This document shows, piece after piece, positions 1 through 12,000 of a DNA stretch of 64,000 nucleotides. Each line of letters opens with the position of its first letter. Position 1 is the first letter of the stretch. The DNA lies in contig JAYKKM010000439.1 of the NCBI GenBank assembly GCA_035772405.1, positions 186,001 to 250,000 of the forward strand, written 5' to 3'. The notes below the pieces were generated by a model, which had not been told where the DNA came from, searched no databases, and saw only the letters and a program-made list of their open reading frames with translations. The position numbers and the translations under genes are program-made. The stretch is from Chrysogorgia sp. JL179-B06. Its lineage: Eukaryota > Cnidaria > Anthozoa > Scleralcyonacea > Chrysogorgiidae.

Positions 1-683
1 CAGTGAGCAGGAGTAGATAGCGATTGTGATTTGAGCTTTGTGTTCATGTTTTATCTCTAGAACTGTGAGGCGGGATATTTAGAATGAAATCAAAAAAATA
101 TTACACTTTTCAACTATTTTCCTTATATAGAATGTTTTTAAATAATATAGAATTTAGGGTTCTCGGCACTTTATAAAGTTCATTGATATTATTAGATGAC
201 TTGGCTCGCGGTTGTAACGCAGCTTTTCTGTAATGGATTGGTTCGTGAAGTAATATATCATCACGAGAAGGCGTTTATTATCTGATTTGAAAACACTGAG
301 AAGTGTGTTGAAAAACGAGGTGATAGCCGAGTAAAGCGTGTTTGTCATGTTTGCCTATATATACGTCTGGTTCATTACGTCATCGTTTGTTTGTGTCAAT
401 AGCGTAGAGTCTGGCTGCTATTAATAGCTCAAAATGCGGACAAACGAACCAAATTTGACTCACAAATGATTACAAATGAGCTATTTTCTTTTGTTATGGC
501 CGCAAGAATTATGGGTGAAAGCGGATAGACATCGATACTGACGTCATCTCGACGGAGCGCTATTAGTGTGAGTGGGTGTTGCGTCATGCGTTAAGCGTGG
601 GTGTATTGTTTGTCGGTAGGTCTATTGTTCGTTGGTGTGTGCGAAGAAGTCTTTTGTATGGTGTTGGTAATTGTTGTGATCTG
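1..683. other. Non-coding stretch with dispersed repeats
   Basis: No exon is recognised here. By position it is probably intron of the dynein gene that ends at 1620, but no upstream dynein exon was found. The part around 195-350 resembles 48240-48390 (shared runs such as TTATTATCTGATTT and GTGTGTT), so it is a dispersed repeat. Positions 415-555 hold the repeat listed separately. Confidence 0.4.
415..555 (+). repeat. Dispersed MITE-like repeat, copy 1
   Basis: Starts near GCTATTAATAGCTCAAAATG and runs through ATGGCCGCAAGAATTATGGG to a TGACGTCAT motif. Inverted copy at 1975-2095, direct copy at 26450-26615. Three copies in one window show a mobile or amplified family. No coding capacity. Confidence 0.7.
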
Positions 684-1222
684 TTAAAGGGATATGGCAA
701 TATAAATTAACTTTGTCTCATTTGAAAGAACTTGTGAAATGGTATAAAAAGACCTTTTACAATTTTCCCTTATCTTTTTTGGTTTTCGAAATAATTTGAC
801 GAAAGACAGCGTGCTGTCCGCCATCTTGGAATTATTTTCGATATGCATGTGACGTAATAAGTGGGTAAAGCGAAATTTTTTATCTTGCCAACCTTACGAC
901 ATTATGAGCCAGAAACTCGATTATGTTGCACTATTTCCATTTTCAATTGGCCCACAACATTTTAAAAAGCCTTCCGCGGAAATTCGGTCACCTATGGAGT
1001 AGTTTCATCAGGTTTACCCTGCTTGTGACGTCACCAATTTCCTAGTTAATTAGGTCAAATATTACAACAAGATGGCGGATTGTAGACTGTCTTTTGTCAT
1101 AATTATCTGAAATATTTCAAAAACCAAGAAAGATACAGAAAAATTGTAAAAGGTCTTCTTATACCATTTTACGAGTTCTTTCAAATGAGACTTTTCAAAT
1201 TTATATTGCCATATCCCTTTAA
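684..1222. mobile_element. Palindromic TTAA-flanked MITE
   Basis: The left end TTAAAGGGATATGGCAATAT is matched in inverse by the right end ATATTGCCATATCCCTTTAA. The arms pair over roughly 200 bp each with mismatches. Both arms carry TGACGT-type motifs near the centre and a 'GCCATCTTG / AAGATGGCGG' pair. TTAA ends suggest Kolobok/T2 or piggyBac-type mobilisation (inference). It lies directly upstream of the last dynein exons, so is probably intronic. Confidence 0.8.
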
Positions 1223-1354
1223 GATCACAAGAATTGTGCCATGTACAAACAATAAATGTATCGTGAAAATGGGCATTTACTCGTCGCTTCTCATTTATTG
1301 CTTACTACTGGACGTTTCTATTAATTTCTATAATTTATAACTGTCTTCTTACAG

Positions 1355-1620
1355 AACTGTTGACGACAAGAAGAACCAAGAACAACAAATGGTTAGTCAG
1401 ATACTTGCTTTTTGAAAATACTAATTTTTTGATCAGGTTCTAGTTTGTTTTAGGGGTAAACGGTATAATATTTCTTTTTCAGGTAACACTTCCTGTTTAC
1501 CTAAATCAAAACCGTCGAGAGCTTCTCTTCACAATTGACATGCAGTGTGAAGAAAAAGGTGGAGTACATCGTTTCTATGAAAGAGGAGTTGCATTTTTGG
1601 CGTCATCTCTGACGGGATAA
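1355..1620 (+). CDS. DYNC1H1: Cytoplasmic dynein 1 heavy chain, last two exons
   Basis: Two exons join in frame: 1355-1391 (acceptor CTTACAG, donor GTTAGT) and 1483-1620 (acceptor TTTTTCAG), ending in TAA at 1618-1620. They encode a 57-residue tail that includes QEQQMVTLPVYLNQNR, ELLFTIDM and FYERGVAFLA. The pattern VxLPVYLNxxR...LFTxD...FYERGVA is what I know of the extreme C-terminus of cytoplasmic dynein 1 heavy chains. That protein is the AAA+ motor for minus-end transport on microtubules. Axonemal dyneins end differently. The rest of this very large gene lies upstream of the window. The intron is 91 bp. The PTBP gene starts about 1.3 kb downstream on the same strand. Confidence 0.75.
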
Positions 1621-1714
1621 CTTTACTTATTTTAGCTTTTGTTTCAAATATGAGTTGTGGTACTTCAAACATTATTCTAAACATTTTTAATTAGCTTTCT
1701 AGTGTTATAATTGC

Positions 1715-1720
1715 AATAAA
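1715..1720 (+). terminator. Poly(A) signal AATAAA of the dynein gene
   Basis: A canonical AATAAA lies 95 bp after the dynein stop codon, followed by AT- and T-rich sequence. It is the most likely 3' end of that transcript. Confidence 0.6.
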
Positions 1721-1974
1721 GATAATTGTCCTAAGTCTTGTTGTAGTTCTGTTCAAAAGGCATCCCGTCAATGTTCACTTCTGACCCTACACGAATCTTC
1801 TTGTAGCCAAACTGCGTTGTAGTATGTGATATTTCAATCGTAGCCAAAAACCTCATGTTCAAGTTAGCAACATATCCTCTAAAATGAACAATCAGTAAGT
1901 TTACCAGCGCCTCGAATTACCAATAATTTTATATGATTGTCTTACTGGCGTATGCAATAGCACTTTGTACAGAT

Positions 1975-2095
1975 GACGTTAGTATCCATGTTTGTCCGCA
2001 TTTACCCATAATTCTTGCGGCCATAACAAAAGAAATAGCTCAAATTTGGTTTGTTTGTCCGCATTTTGAGCTATTAATAGCAACCGCTTAAAGGG
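1975..2095 (-). repeat. Dispersed MITE-like repeat, copy 2 (inverted)
   Basis: Reverse complement of the 415-555 repeat, recognised by CCCATAATTCTTGCGGCCAT and CATTTTGAGCTATTAATAGC. Copies 1 and 2 could pair across 1.4 kb. Confidence 0.7.
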
Positions 2096-2191
2096 CTATT
2101 TTTTTGCATGATTCGATGGCGAATGTTGACACGCGTGTACAGTTTGATCACATACGCCAAGATGACAATCGTATACGACAGATCGACCTTG

Positions 2192-2334
2192 AAGCCCGTT
2201 TTCCACTTCAACCGTAACGTAACGTAACGTAGCGTTTTCTTTTGTGTCAAAGTCATTAGTTTTGCTCTAGTGCTCACGAAACAAAGAAATACGCTACGTT
2301 TCGGTACGATACGGTTGAAGTGGAAAACGGGCTT
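2192..2334. repeat. Foldback hairpin
   Basis: AAGCCCGTTTTCCACTTCAA on the left is complementary to TTGAAGTGGAAAACGGGCTT on the right. A run of ACGTA repeats lies on the left side of the loop. Non-coding, lying between the dynein and PTBP genes. Confidence 0.75.
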
Positions 2335-2850
2335 TAGGCTTATTAGAACGCCTGCACAAGCATTATGTCTCGTAGTCTGCGAATAAATTGGGTGCGGGGA
2401 GTTGAGGTTAAGATTGGGGTTCGAATTATAATCTTGAATTTAAGAACTATTGATAATTCTACGCCCTTGTATACTTGCTGATTATTGTTAATTTAACGGA
2501 GGGTGTAGGCTAAATGGGATGACTCAGAAGGACATTTTCTAGATCTAACCCCAATCCTAAACTAACCACCTTTTTTCCATGTAGCCAATCATTACAAAAC
2601 TGTTAAAGATTAGACATTCGAACAATGGAAATTCGAGATTTTTTACTTTGAATTAGATTGTTGATAACGGACAACCTCGCGTGCCCAGGAGATAAGGCCC
2701 TTGGGAACGAGGTTGGATAAAGCAAAATTTGAATAACAATTTGTAAAATTTCATAATTTCTGCGTCCAACCGTCCAACGCAAATTTTTCAGCCGATCAAC
2801 TTCGCGCAAACAATGAGAAAATAAAGCCATTTCATTTGTCGAGATATTCA
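2335..2850. other. Intergenic DNA upstream of PTBP
   Basis: Unique-looking sequence with no exon, repeat or clear TATA box that I can support. By position it should contain the PTBP promoter, since the next supported exon end is at 2957. Confidence 0.35.
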
Positions 2851-2957
2851 CGTGACAGCTGTAGATATTCATGTCCCAGCATGCTCTATTGCTCAAGTAG
2901 TCTGTTGCTGCGAAGCCTCGTGTTGTCACGAAGATTAGAGTTGTTTGAGCTGTTCAG
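2850..2957 (+). other. Possible non-coding first exon of PTBP
   Basis: A donor-like TTCAG|GTAGAA at 2957/2958 sits 98 bp before the acceptor TTAAACAG (ends 3055) of the first coding exon. This suggests a 5' UTR exon ending at 2957. The start is arbitrary because no transcription start can be read from sequence. Confidence 0.35.
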
Positions 2958-3067
2958 GTAGAATATTTTGATATTTATGTTCGTTTTTTACTGCACTTGT
3001 TTTGCTGTAAAGTAAGACACTTCACCCACGTTCTAAGATGCTTCTTTTTAAACAGAACTTTTGAAGA

Positions 3068-6000
3068 ATGAATGATGATGGTGTCCCTGGTTTGTCTCCT
3101 CCACATGAAACACACTCTCCAGATGTTTTAAAGGTATGTCATTGGAAAACATTTCTTGTAGCCACAAAATATAGTTATTAACGAAATTAATGTTCTAGTG
3201 AAAATATAATCCATAAATACGACTCGTAAGAAATGAAGTGAATTATCTCGTTTTGCAAAACAAGTTCCTGTATAATTAGCATCATCATCCCGTCATTTAT
3301 ATTTTCATGCGTTTCAGAAGGCCTTGAAGTCGCAACTCATCCCAGTTTGGTCTTAAAATGTATATATTCCAACACTTGAAATTTTCCTTTACCATAAACC
3401 TTCGAACATGTGGTTTAATCAGTGAAATGCCAAATATCACTTCACAATCAATTCACCAGTCCTTGCCTGGTTGGTTTCAGTTTGTCCCCTTTGTTGTACT
3501 ACTCCCTGATTGTTGCTGCTAGATAAGATGCATTTGATTTTATCTTGAATAAATATTCTCAAGACCCTCTTTATATTTTAAATTATGCTGCTGAAGGACA
3601 ACTTCCTACATCCCTGTATCCACTTCCATTATTTAATATCCTCTTCATCTGATTTTTCCAATAGACATAAAATATTATGATATACAACCTTCATACATTC
3701 TCTGGCAAATAGCCACCTGCCTTCCCAGTTATGCCAATGAATCTATAATCTGTATAACCAACAACATGCTTTTCTAGGTGGTCTTACCCCTGGGTGATCC
3801 TTTATGATTGAGGATTATTTTCAATAACTTTTGATGATTAATATTTTTAATTTCTAGAGAGGATCTGACCATTTCTCATCAAACGTGTCAAATGACTACA
3901 TGGGTGAAAATAAAAGGGTATGTAATTTTTTTAATCCTTTACAGTGCCTATAAAATGATAATTTTTGTTGCAATTTTTGAATGTTCAATATGCATTTAGA
4001 ACATATTGAACACAAAACATTATTTAAAATGTTATTATACCACTGAAACCCGATAAAAGAACGAACATTTCAAGCACACAGCTTTCAAACTCAAAAATTG
4101 GTTAACCATAATGTTCATTGCCACACTGAATGCTCACAGCTTGGAGAAGTTTGGGAACTCCTCACGACAATATGACACTCACTGATTTCCTCTGTTTCTG
4201 GTAATTTTGGTTTTTTTTCAATGTTGTCGTTTCACGCGTGCTGTCAATCGCTTGCTTCTTTGATTTTTGGTGTATGTGCTCGTGATCCACTGAAGCCCCC
4301 CACTGAAACCCCTGAGCCAAAAAGTGGTCACTTCCATGAGCAGCTAAATACGAAAGACAAGGCGGGTTTGATGCAGATTTGTACACAACTTTATGGCAAG
4401 TAGTGTAAAGACAGGAATTTGTGAGAAAGCTACAAAACACTGTGGAAGATATTGCGTTGCTGGTGCTCCTAATAACACTAGTTGCCATATCACTTGATTT
4501 TTTTTTAAATACACTATGATGTCATTCGAGCTAAATTTGGACCCATTCTTTGATAGATTTTTTAACAAATTGCAGGGCTTTCCAACTCAGAAAATCGCGC
4601 GCGTGGTAAACCACTCACGATTTGCGCCCACCACTCTTGGTCGATCTCAGCCCTTCCGCCCAGCACAGAATTCACTTACGCAAACAGTAAATATGTCAAT
4701 ATTTTAGTGCTTTTCATTCGAAAATAAAGTATTTTGTGTCATTTTGTGATTTGTAACGCATTTTTAATCACAATTTTCATGTAAACTCCACGATTAGTTC
4801 AAAAATAGATGCGTAGTACTCTTTTTGCGGTGTTCTTTGAAATTAACATTAATTATTAGAAAACTGCTGAGTTAGAGGCCTGGGACTAGCCCTTTTGCGC
4901 TCGCTTCTGCGTCAGGCCATCGTCACATCACCATGGGCGTCAAGAGCTCGTATTAAGCCGGATCTTGTCATGAGCCCACCACTAAAATTGGTCTAGCTAC
5001 AACCCTGGCGGCAACGCAATCGTAACATGACACCTTCGGCAATCGATATGCAAATGTGTTGCCATGCCATATTCACCATTTTGAATTAAAAATGCGTTGG
5101 CTGGCACCTCACAATCCCGCTCCCAGAACATACGATCCCTTCAGCGAACAGTAGCGCTCTTCAAATTCACTTTTTGCGTGTGCGATGAATCGTGTGCCCC
5201 CAGAGGAATGCCCTGAAATTGGTTGATTTTGATGCTTAAAAACAATGTCGTAACATTTATTTTTTCAAATAAATATGAAAGTGTGTTGTAAACTATAGGT
5301 GTGTTTTGCAATGCCAGAAGGTCATATATAACATGCTAGAATTACAAAATATTTTTCATATAAATCATGAAGGTACCATATTAAATATTAGCACCTGTAT
5401 TTTCTTTCTGTTTAGACTAAACGTAATGATACCCCACCATCCAAGGTCCTCCATGTCCGAGGTCTACCAAACTTTGTTACTGAAGCAGATGTATGTTAAG
5501 TATTTGATTGTTAATAACAGCCAGTGTTCAGCAAAGTACTGTTATTTTGTACTTAAGTAAAAGTAAAAAGTAACTCCTCAGTTTATACTTAAGTAAAAGT
5601 AAAAGTATGGCCTGGAAATGTTACTTAAGTAAAAGTATGGCCTGAAAATCTTACTTAAGTAAAAGTAAAAGTATGGCAAAAAAATATCCAGAAAAGTACT
5701 TCTAAAACAAACTATATATTCACGAACCACTAACCAACACGACAAATGACAATAAGCCAGTTCGTAATGTCGACTCTTAAAATGACGTGTTCTGCGTCGG
5801 GATAAAACTTATTTCAACTCATAACATCAGGCTGGGGAATTCAGTATAACGAATTTCCAAGTGTAAATAGAAATGCAAATGTCTATTGTGGTTTTAGCCA
5901 GGGCGTCTATAAGAAAGGGCGGCAAAACGCCAATCTGTCGTACTGAAACATGTGTGATGCACATTTAGCTCGGTCGACTGCAAATTTTACAGCAAAGGTG

Positions 6001-9000
6001 AAAATCTATATTATCGATGAGAAGGTTGATTAAATCCCTTAAAACGCTACAATTGTTGATTCAATGGTTGATTTACTTGTACTGCTGTGTTATTCATGCA
6101 TTTTTCTGCAAATATAATGTTGTACGAGGTATTTGTGTTTGAAAAAGATGATTTTTTTAAATATTGAAACACAACAACATTGATGGCTGCGTTGTCAATA
6201 TTATTCAACCTTTGTAAAACACTTTGATTTTCTCCAACTTTCAAACATCCCAGACCTTAGATTTTCCAAAGGCATATTTATAATACATTAAACTTTATCC
6301 ATATTAAGTTTGGTTGCATAATTTTTTGAACCTTTTTTGCTATAGCCTGTCAATTACAGCGTAAACAGCAGTTCATTGTTGTGAAATTTTCCTGGGTGGA
6401 ATTTTTTAATTGGAAGGCGGTAAAGCATTATGGGGTCAATTTTAGCTTTTTGTTTGACAAAGGCACACATCTTTTTCTCGTTCTAAATTAATCCTGCACC
6501 AGATACTTAAATAAAAAGAGGAAATGAGAATTCACTTGCAGCAACATTTTGCTTCGTTGATCATGGCGGCTTCAGCAGCTCCAACTAGCTCATTGTTTTT
6601 ACATAATTTTAGCACTTGCCATTACGCCAAGCCTTAGCGAGTCCCAGGACTACTAATACGTAAATCAACCTCTATATGGGTTAAATATGGTTTCTTATTT
6701 TATTGAACCTTTTTTTTTCTACCCGGACAAAGACGTTGAAAACAGAAAAATATTTTGACAAAAAATTTTAAAGATGCGCGGAGGACTGGGGCGGGGGACT
6801 TTAAATTTCCATGTCCTACTCACTGACCTATATATAACATATCATTAGACATCCACCGTCATTGACCATCATCCACCGCCATTAGGCATCATCCACCGTC
6901 ATTAGGCATCATCCACCATCATTAGGCATCATCCACCGTCATTAGACATCATCCACCGTCATTAGACATGATCCACCGTCATTAGACATCATCCACTGTC
7001 ATTAGACATCAATGACGGTGGATGATGCCCAATGACGGTGGATGATGCCCAATGACGGTGGATGATGGTCAATGACGGTGGATGATGGTCAATGACGGTG
7101 GATGATGGTCAATGACGGTGGATGATGTCTAATGATGGTCAATGACGGTGGATGTCTAATGATATGTTATATATAGGTCAGTGAGTAGGACATGGAATTA
7201 TTATCCAAAGAAGTGGGAAAACTAAATATAGTATCAAGAGGATTACAAAATAATTAACTCAAAAGGTAAACAAACATTTATTTTTTTAATGGGAAGCATG
7301 TTTTTTAATGGGAAGCATCGGCCAAGTATGTGTTAAATATCCATCACTGCTACAATAGAAATAGAAAACATGACAAAAAAGAGGTATTTTCTCCCATTTT
7401 CACAAGCTTCAACTTGTGAAAACTAAATTAAACAATGTTTCAACATTATATTTTATATAAAACAATTAAGAGTTTTCATTATCACTTTAGCTACTCATAT
7501 ATCTCTATTAAGCAATTAAATAGCTGCTTATTATAATTATCTGCTCTTAGAACCATGTCAAATAGTGTGAAAAGGAATATTTCACCAGTCAGAGTATATG
7601 TACCCACTGAAAGTAACACGAGAAGAGCAGATTTTAACACACACCCTCGGCCACCACAAAATGCTTTAAATCCTATATGGAATGAAAAACTTTGCACCAC
7701 TCCATCATGTTCTACCCCTTCCAACTCAAGTGAATTAACAGAATCACAACATCAATTCCTATCAGCATAGAAAGAAATGAAGGAAAAAAATTCAGATTTT
7801 GACCTCACTTCAAATACTTCCCTGCAGTTTGTAAATGATATTCATTGATAACTCTTGTTTTTCCTGAATACACCTTTAGCAAAAATTATGCATCTAATAA
7901 ATATGATCAAATGATCAGGGTCATGTTACCCAACAACTGAAGTCTCACTGCACAACATCAGTTGAAATGTGCCCCCTAAACAATGAACATAGTATGTCTA
8001 AAGATTTTGATATAAATTATCTTAACAAAGAGTTTGAAATGAAAATCATGCCCAAATTAACTAGTAATTGGTCCAAATATTTCAACACAGACAAAAAAAC
8101 CTACATTTCTATCAATTTGGCAAGTGTCCTGGTTATGCTGAAAGAGAACTAGAACTAACAGCAGCTGGTGTTTGGTCCACTTTGAAGGCAAGAAACATAC
8201 TGTTAATCTGGAATGGGCAAATGTTCAAAGCAGCATAAAAAGTGATGAAGATCTAGTACATCTCCTTGTCAGTGTTGGAAATATAAAAATATGCCAGGGC
8301 TGTAATTTTCACAGGTACAAGACAAGTCTCTTCTTCCATTGAATGGCATTGATGGACAACCAGTATTTAAAGGCCCTGACAAATACCGATACAAAACAAT
8401 CCAAGATTCGAAATCCTCTCAAGAACTGAGATTAGTTCGTTAACGTTGAAACTATCCGGTGACTGCCAAATGGGAGGTGATATTTGATCATCTTTATCAA
8501 CATCAGTGTCATCTAAACTAATTAAGAATCAACTGAAGTTCTTCGTCTTCCACTTCGTTCGCAGCGGCCACCATATTGCGAATATTCGGGGGGTCCCACG
8601 CATCACACATACTTCAGGGCGAATAGCTCGTTTCGCCGCCCTTTCTTATAGACGCCCTGGTTTTAGCCTGATGTTACGAATTGAAATAAGTTTTATCCCG
8701 ACGCAGAACACGTCATTTTGATGCGCAGTCGATATTACGAACTGGCTTAATTTTTAATAATCTGGTACTGTACTTTAATCTGGGCGCTGTTTGGTGGCGC
8801 CAACTCAACATTTGCCAATCACGTACACATGCAAAACCAACTTCCGACGCGATTTCTCCACTCTAGATCTCCAGTGGTAGAAAAAAGTGGACCGAGTATT
8901 TCGCCCACTCCGCACGTTCCGAATTTCTTTTTTTACTTTGGCGATAAAACAAAAAGTAACGAAGTTAAAAAGTAATTATTTTACAAAAATTTTACTTCGT

Positions 9001-12000
9001 TAGAAGTAAAAAGTATTTGTTGAAAAATATACTTCGTTACAAGTAAATACTGATTTTTTTTACTTAAGTAAAGTAACGAAGTAAATTTACTTCGTTACTG
9101 GCGAACACTGATAACAGCACTGCGTGATAGTACTTTATTTTTGTAATTTTATATGGTCATTTACAAAATGTGATTAAATGAATTTAGGCAAGTTTGCTGC
9201 AGATGTAGTTGGCCACAAGGTTCGAATTAACGGAATAGCGAAATGCTATTCATTTTTCTTATTTCGCTATTCAACCAACGAAAAATCGCTATTCAAAAAA
9301 TTACTCAACCAAACGAATAATTGCTTAAAAAAGAGCTAAAATAGCTAAATACTTAATTGATTTATCAAAGTTTCGTTATCAATCAATGTCAAATTAGACA
9401 TTACACAGTTTCAAAATACTTTTAGCGCCTCCTACGACCTACCTATATAATCACAGTGACACGCGCACGAAGACAAAAACTAGTTTCAGTTGAAAAATAC
9501 TGTATTCCGCCCAAAAACACCGCTATTTCAAACATAACTTCTACAGGGAAAGATAATAAAGCAACATTGAAGACGATAAAGAGCTGGGAAAACGAATTTG
9601 GTTGCAATTTTGATTGTGATGTGGAACTAAGAGGCTATACGAAAATTCGTAATTTATTAAAGCGATGTAGATTGTAGATATATATTATGTAATACAAAGT
9701 ACTTAAAGTGCCTATACAGCCATTTCGTTTTTTAGTTATCTGTATAGAGGATGAAAAAATAGCTGACAAGTTAATTTATAGTTTTTGATTTGGACTTTTC
9801 GTTTGGAAGATATCACTCTTTAAACATTGCTATTTATATCAAAAAGCCGCAAATTAGAAAGGCCTGGAACGAGCCACACTGTGACGTCATTTAAGAGACG
9901 AATGTGTGTTTTGCCTTGGGGAACTTCTAAACACTGTATTAAACACACTGCAAGATCTCTATGTGATATTCATATTTACTGTCCGCGTATCGTTCAAGTA
10001 AGGAATGGTTCAAGTAAAGATTACGATGGACAGATATTTTTCTTTCAAATTCGCTTCATTAGAACATCCATACACTGCGTATCTGTCTGGCATGATTGTA
10101 TAGTTCAACATAAACGATAAATTTTATAGTATAATCTGGGAATCGAGCTCGTTTGTTTACGAAGCTGGGAAGATCCTGGACTCATCTCTTAAATGACGTC
10201 ACAACCTAGTTTCCAGACTCCAGAATTGGTAGAAATACGTTTTCGGTTTTTAATAGGAATTTGCTTACATTTCTTAATTTGGATGCAAAATATCTTCTAA
10301 ACGAAAAGTCCAAATCAAAAACTGTAAAATAATTTATCAGCTATTTTTTGATCCTCTACAGATAACTAAAAAACGAAAGGGCTGTATAGGCACTTTAAAA
10401 CAAAGGTAAGAATTAAAAAGTTAATCGGTTTCATCGTCAGCTTCATTTTCCAAATCTGACATCGTCATTTCGGTGATAGTTTGATCACGCCATCTTTCGA
10501 CTCTAAATATGCGACGTCTGATTCCGTCAAAAAGCATACATGTCAACTCTGAATGTTCGATGACTGAAGTGTTCCCGCCATACTGGTTACCCAAAAAACG
10601 CAAAGCAACGTGATAAAACATGTAAAATCAGCTGAATATGACATGTCTAACTGAAAAACATGCCTAAACTGAAAACGGTAAAGACCTGGGAGAAAGTGTA
10701 CAACATCAAGCTCGAATGGGATGTACAACCGGTGGAAAACATGTTGGAAATATTCGCTGTTCCACGTGTAAAGAACACAACGATCGGCTCCAGGGGATGA
10801 AAAACTACAGAACAAGGAATATGCGCGCGCGCGTTCCTTACGTACTATATTGGGAATTTACAAACAGCCAGTAAACAAAACTCCGTTTTGAGTTGTCGCT
10901 TCGCGATTTTACTAGTATTTGCCATTTTTTGCGTCGCAAATTATAAAAAGTGCATCGCGTTTTGCGAATCGCGACCCTGACGTCTTTTTATGATTACAAA
11001 AATTTGAACCTACATATTACAGTAACTATAATGATTTCTTGTTCCTTTCCAAAAATATTTAAAGTGCCTATTGTATCTAATTTTTGGGGATTTTACATAT
11101 CTGTAATATTTGGGTCTTCCTGAGCAAAATCATAATACAGTAGAACCTGAGTTTTACGACCCCGTGTTTTACGACCCCGTGTTTTACGACCACTTTTGCT
11201 GGCACCGACGATTTGTAGTTAAAATGTACCTGCAATTAGCGACCACCTGCCAAACGGGACCAGCGACCACTTTTTGGCATCCCAAACACGAAATTTAACC
11301 TGTCATGAGCGACTTTTTTTCAAGATAAGCGTTCGTCTTTTGCAGTAAACATACAAGAATTTTGACAGCGCGCGAATACAGGAAACAAATATCATCAGCA
11401 ACCACTTTTTATCACCCAAATGCGAAATATGTTACAATCAACAAGCAAGAATTTTGACCACGTGCAAATACAGGGAACAAGAAGACGCACTTGTTGCTTT
11501 TTTAGTATTGTTTTGCTTACTTTCATCATAAGTGATTTTGAGAGTGCATAATAAATATCCTGTTAGGTATTAGCTACAATCCCAGGGAAACGTTTCTAAA
11601 CTGACGAAAATTGCTTGTTACTGCCATCTTTTCAGGGTTAAACTTTGTAGTGAGAGATCGCAAATAACTGTTGTAGACCATTAAATGATCTTTGATTTAA
11701 TATTTCGTATGAGCTTTTACGCTTAGTACAATGCTTGGAAATGTTCGAAAACGTAGCGAGTGAGGTTCGTAAATTATATTTTCGTATCTGCCATCTTTGT
11801 TTATAACGCAAGCAAGATTGCCAATAACTTTGTGCATACGAATTAGTATATATCGTTGTTCCTTACACTTTTAGTCTGTTTCTTAGATCAAATTGCTGTA
11901 AATAAAATATTTTCGCGATCAAATGTGAAGTACGTACGCATTGGGTTTTCTTTCACAAAATTCACGGCGTGCATATCGCCCGGCAAGCTCTGTTCAAACT

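Larger units (their letters stand above)
5522..9110. mobile_element. hAT-type DNA transposon with 8-bp TSD
   Basis: The ends CAGTGTTCAGCAAAGTACTG and TTACTGGCGAACACTG form imperfect terminal inverted repeats, flanked by a perfect 8-bp duplication ATAACAGC (5514-5521 and 9111-9118). Eight-base duplications are the hAT hallmark. Subterminal regions are rich in ACTTAAGTAAA repeats on both sides. No intact transposase is present, so it is non-autonomous or decayed. It holds an internal inverted pair (5745-5935 with 8625-8755), a foldback satellite (6808-7196) and an unidentified coding-like stretch (7555-8450). It sits in PTBP intron 3. Confidence 0.85.

Noticed and set aside
9218..10975. Complete hAT of the GGTTCGAATTA family
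   Set aside because: A possible left end exists, but the right end (GAATCGCGACCCTG) is too diverged and no target duplication was found.
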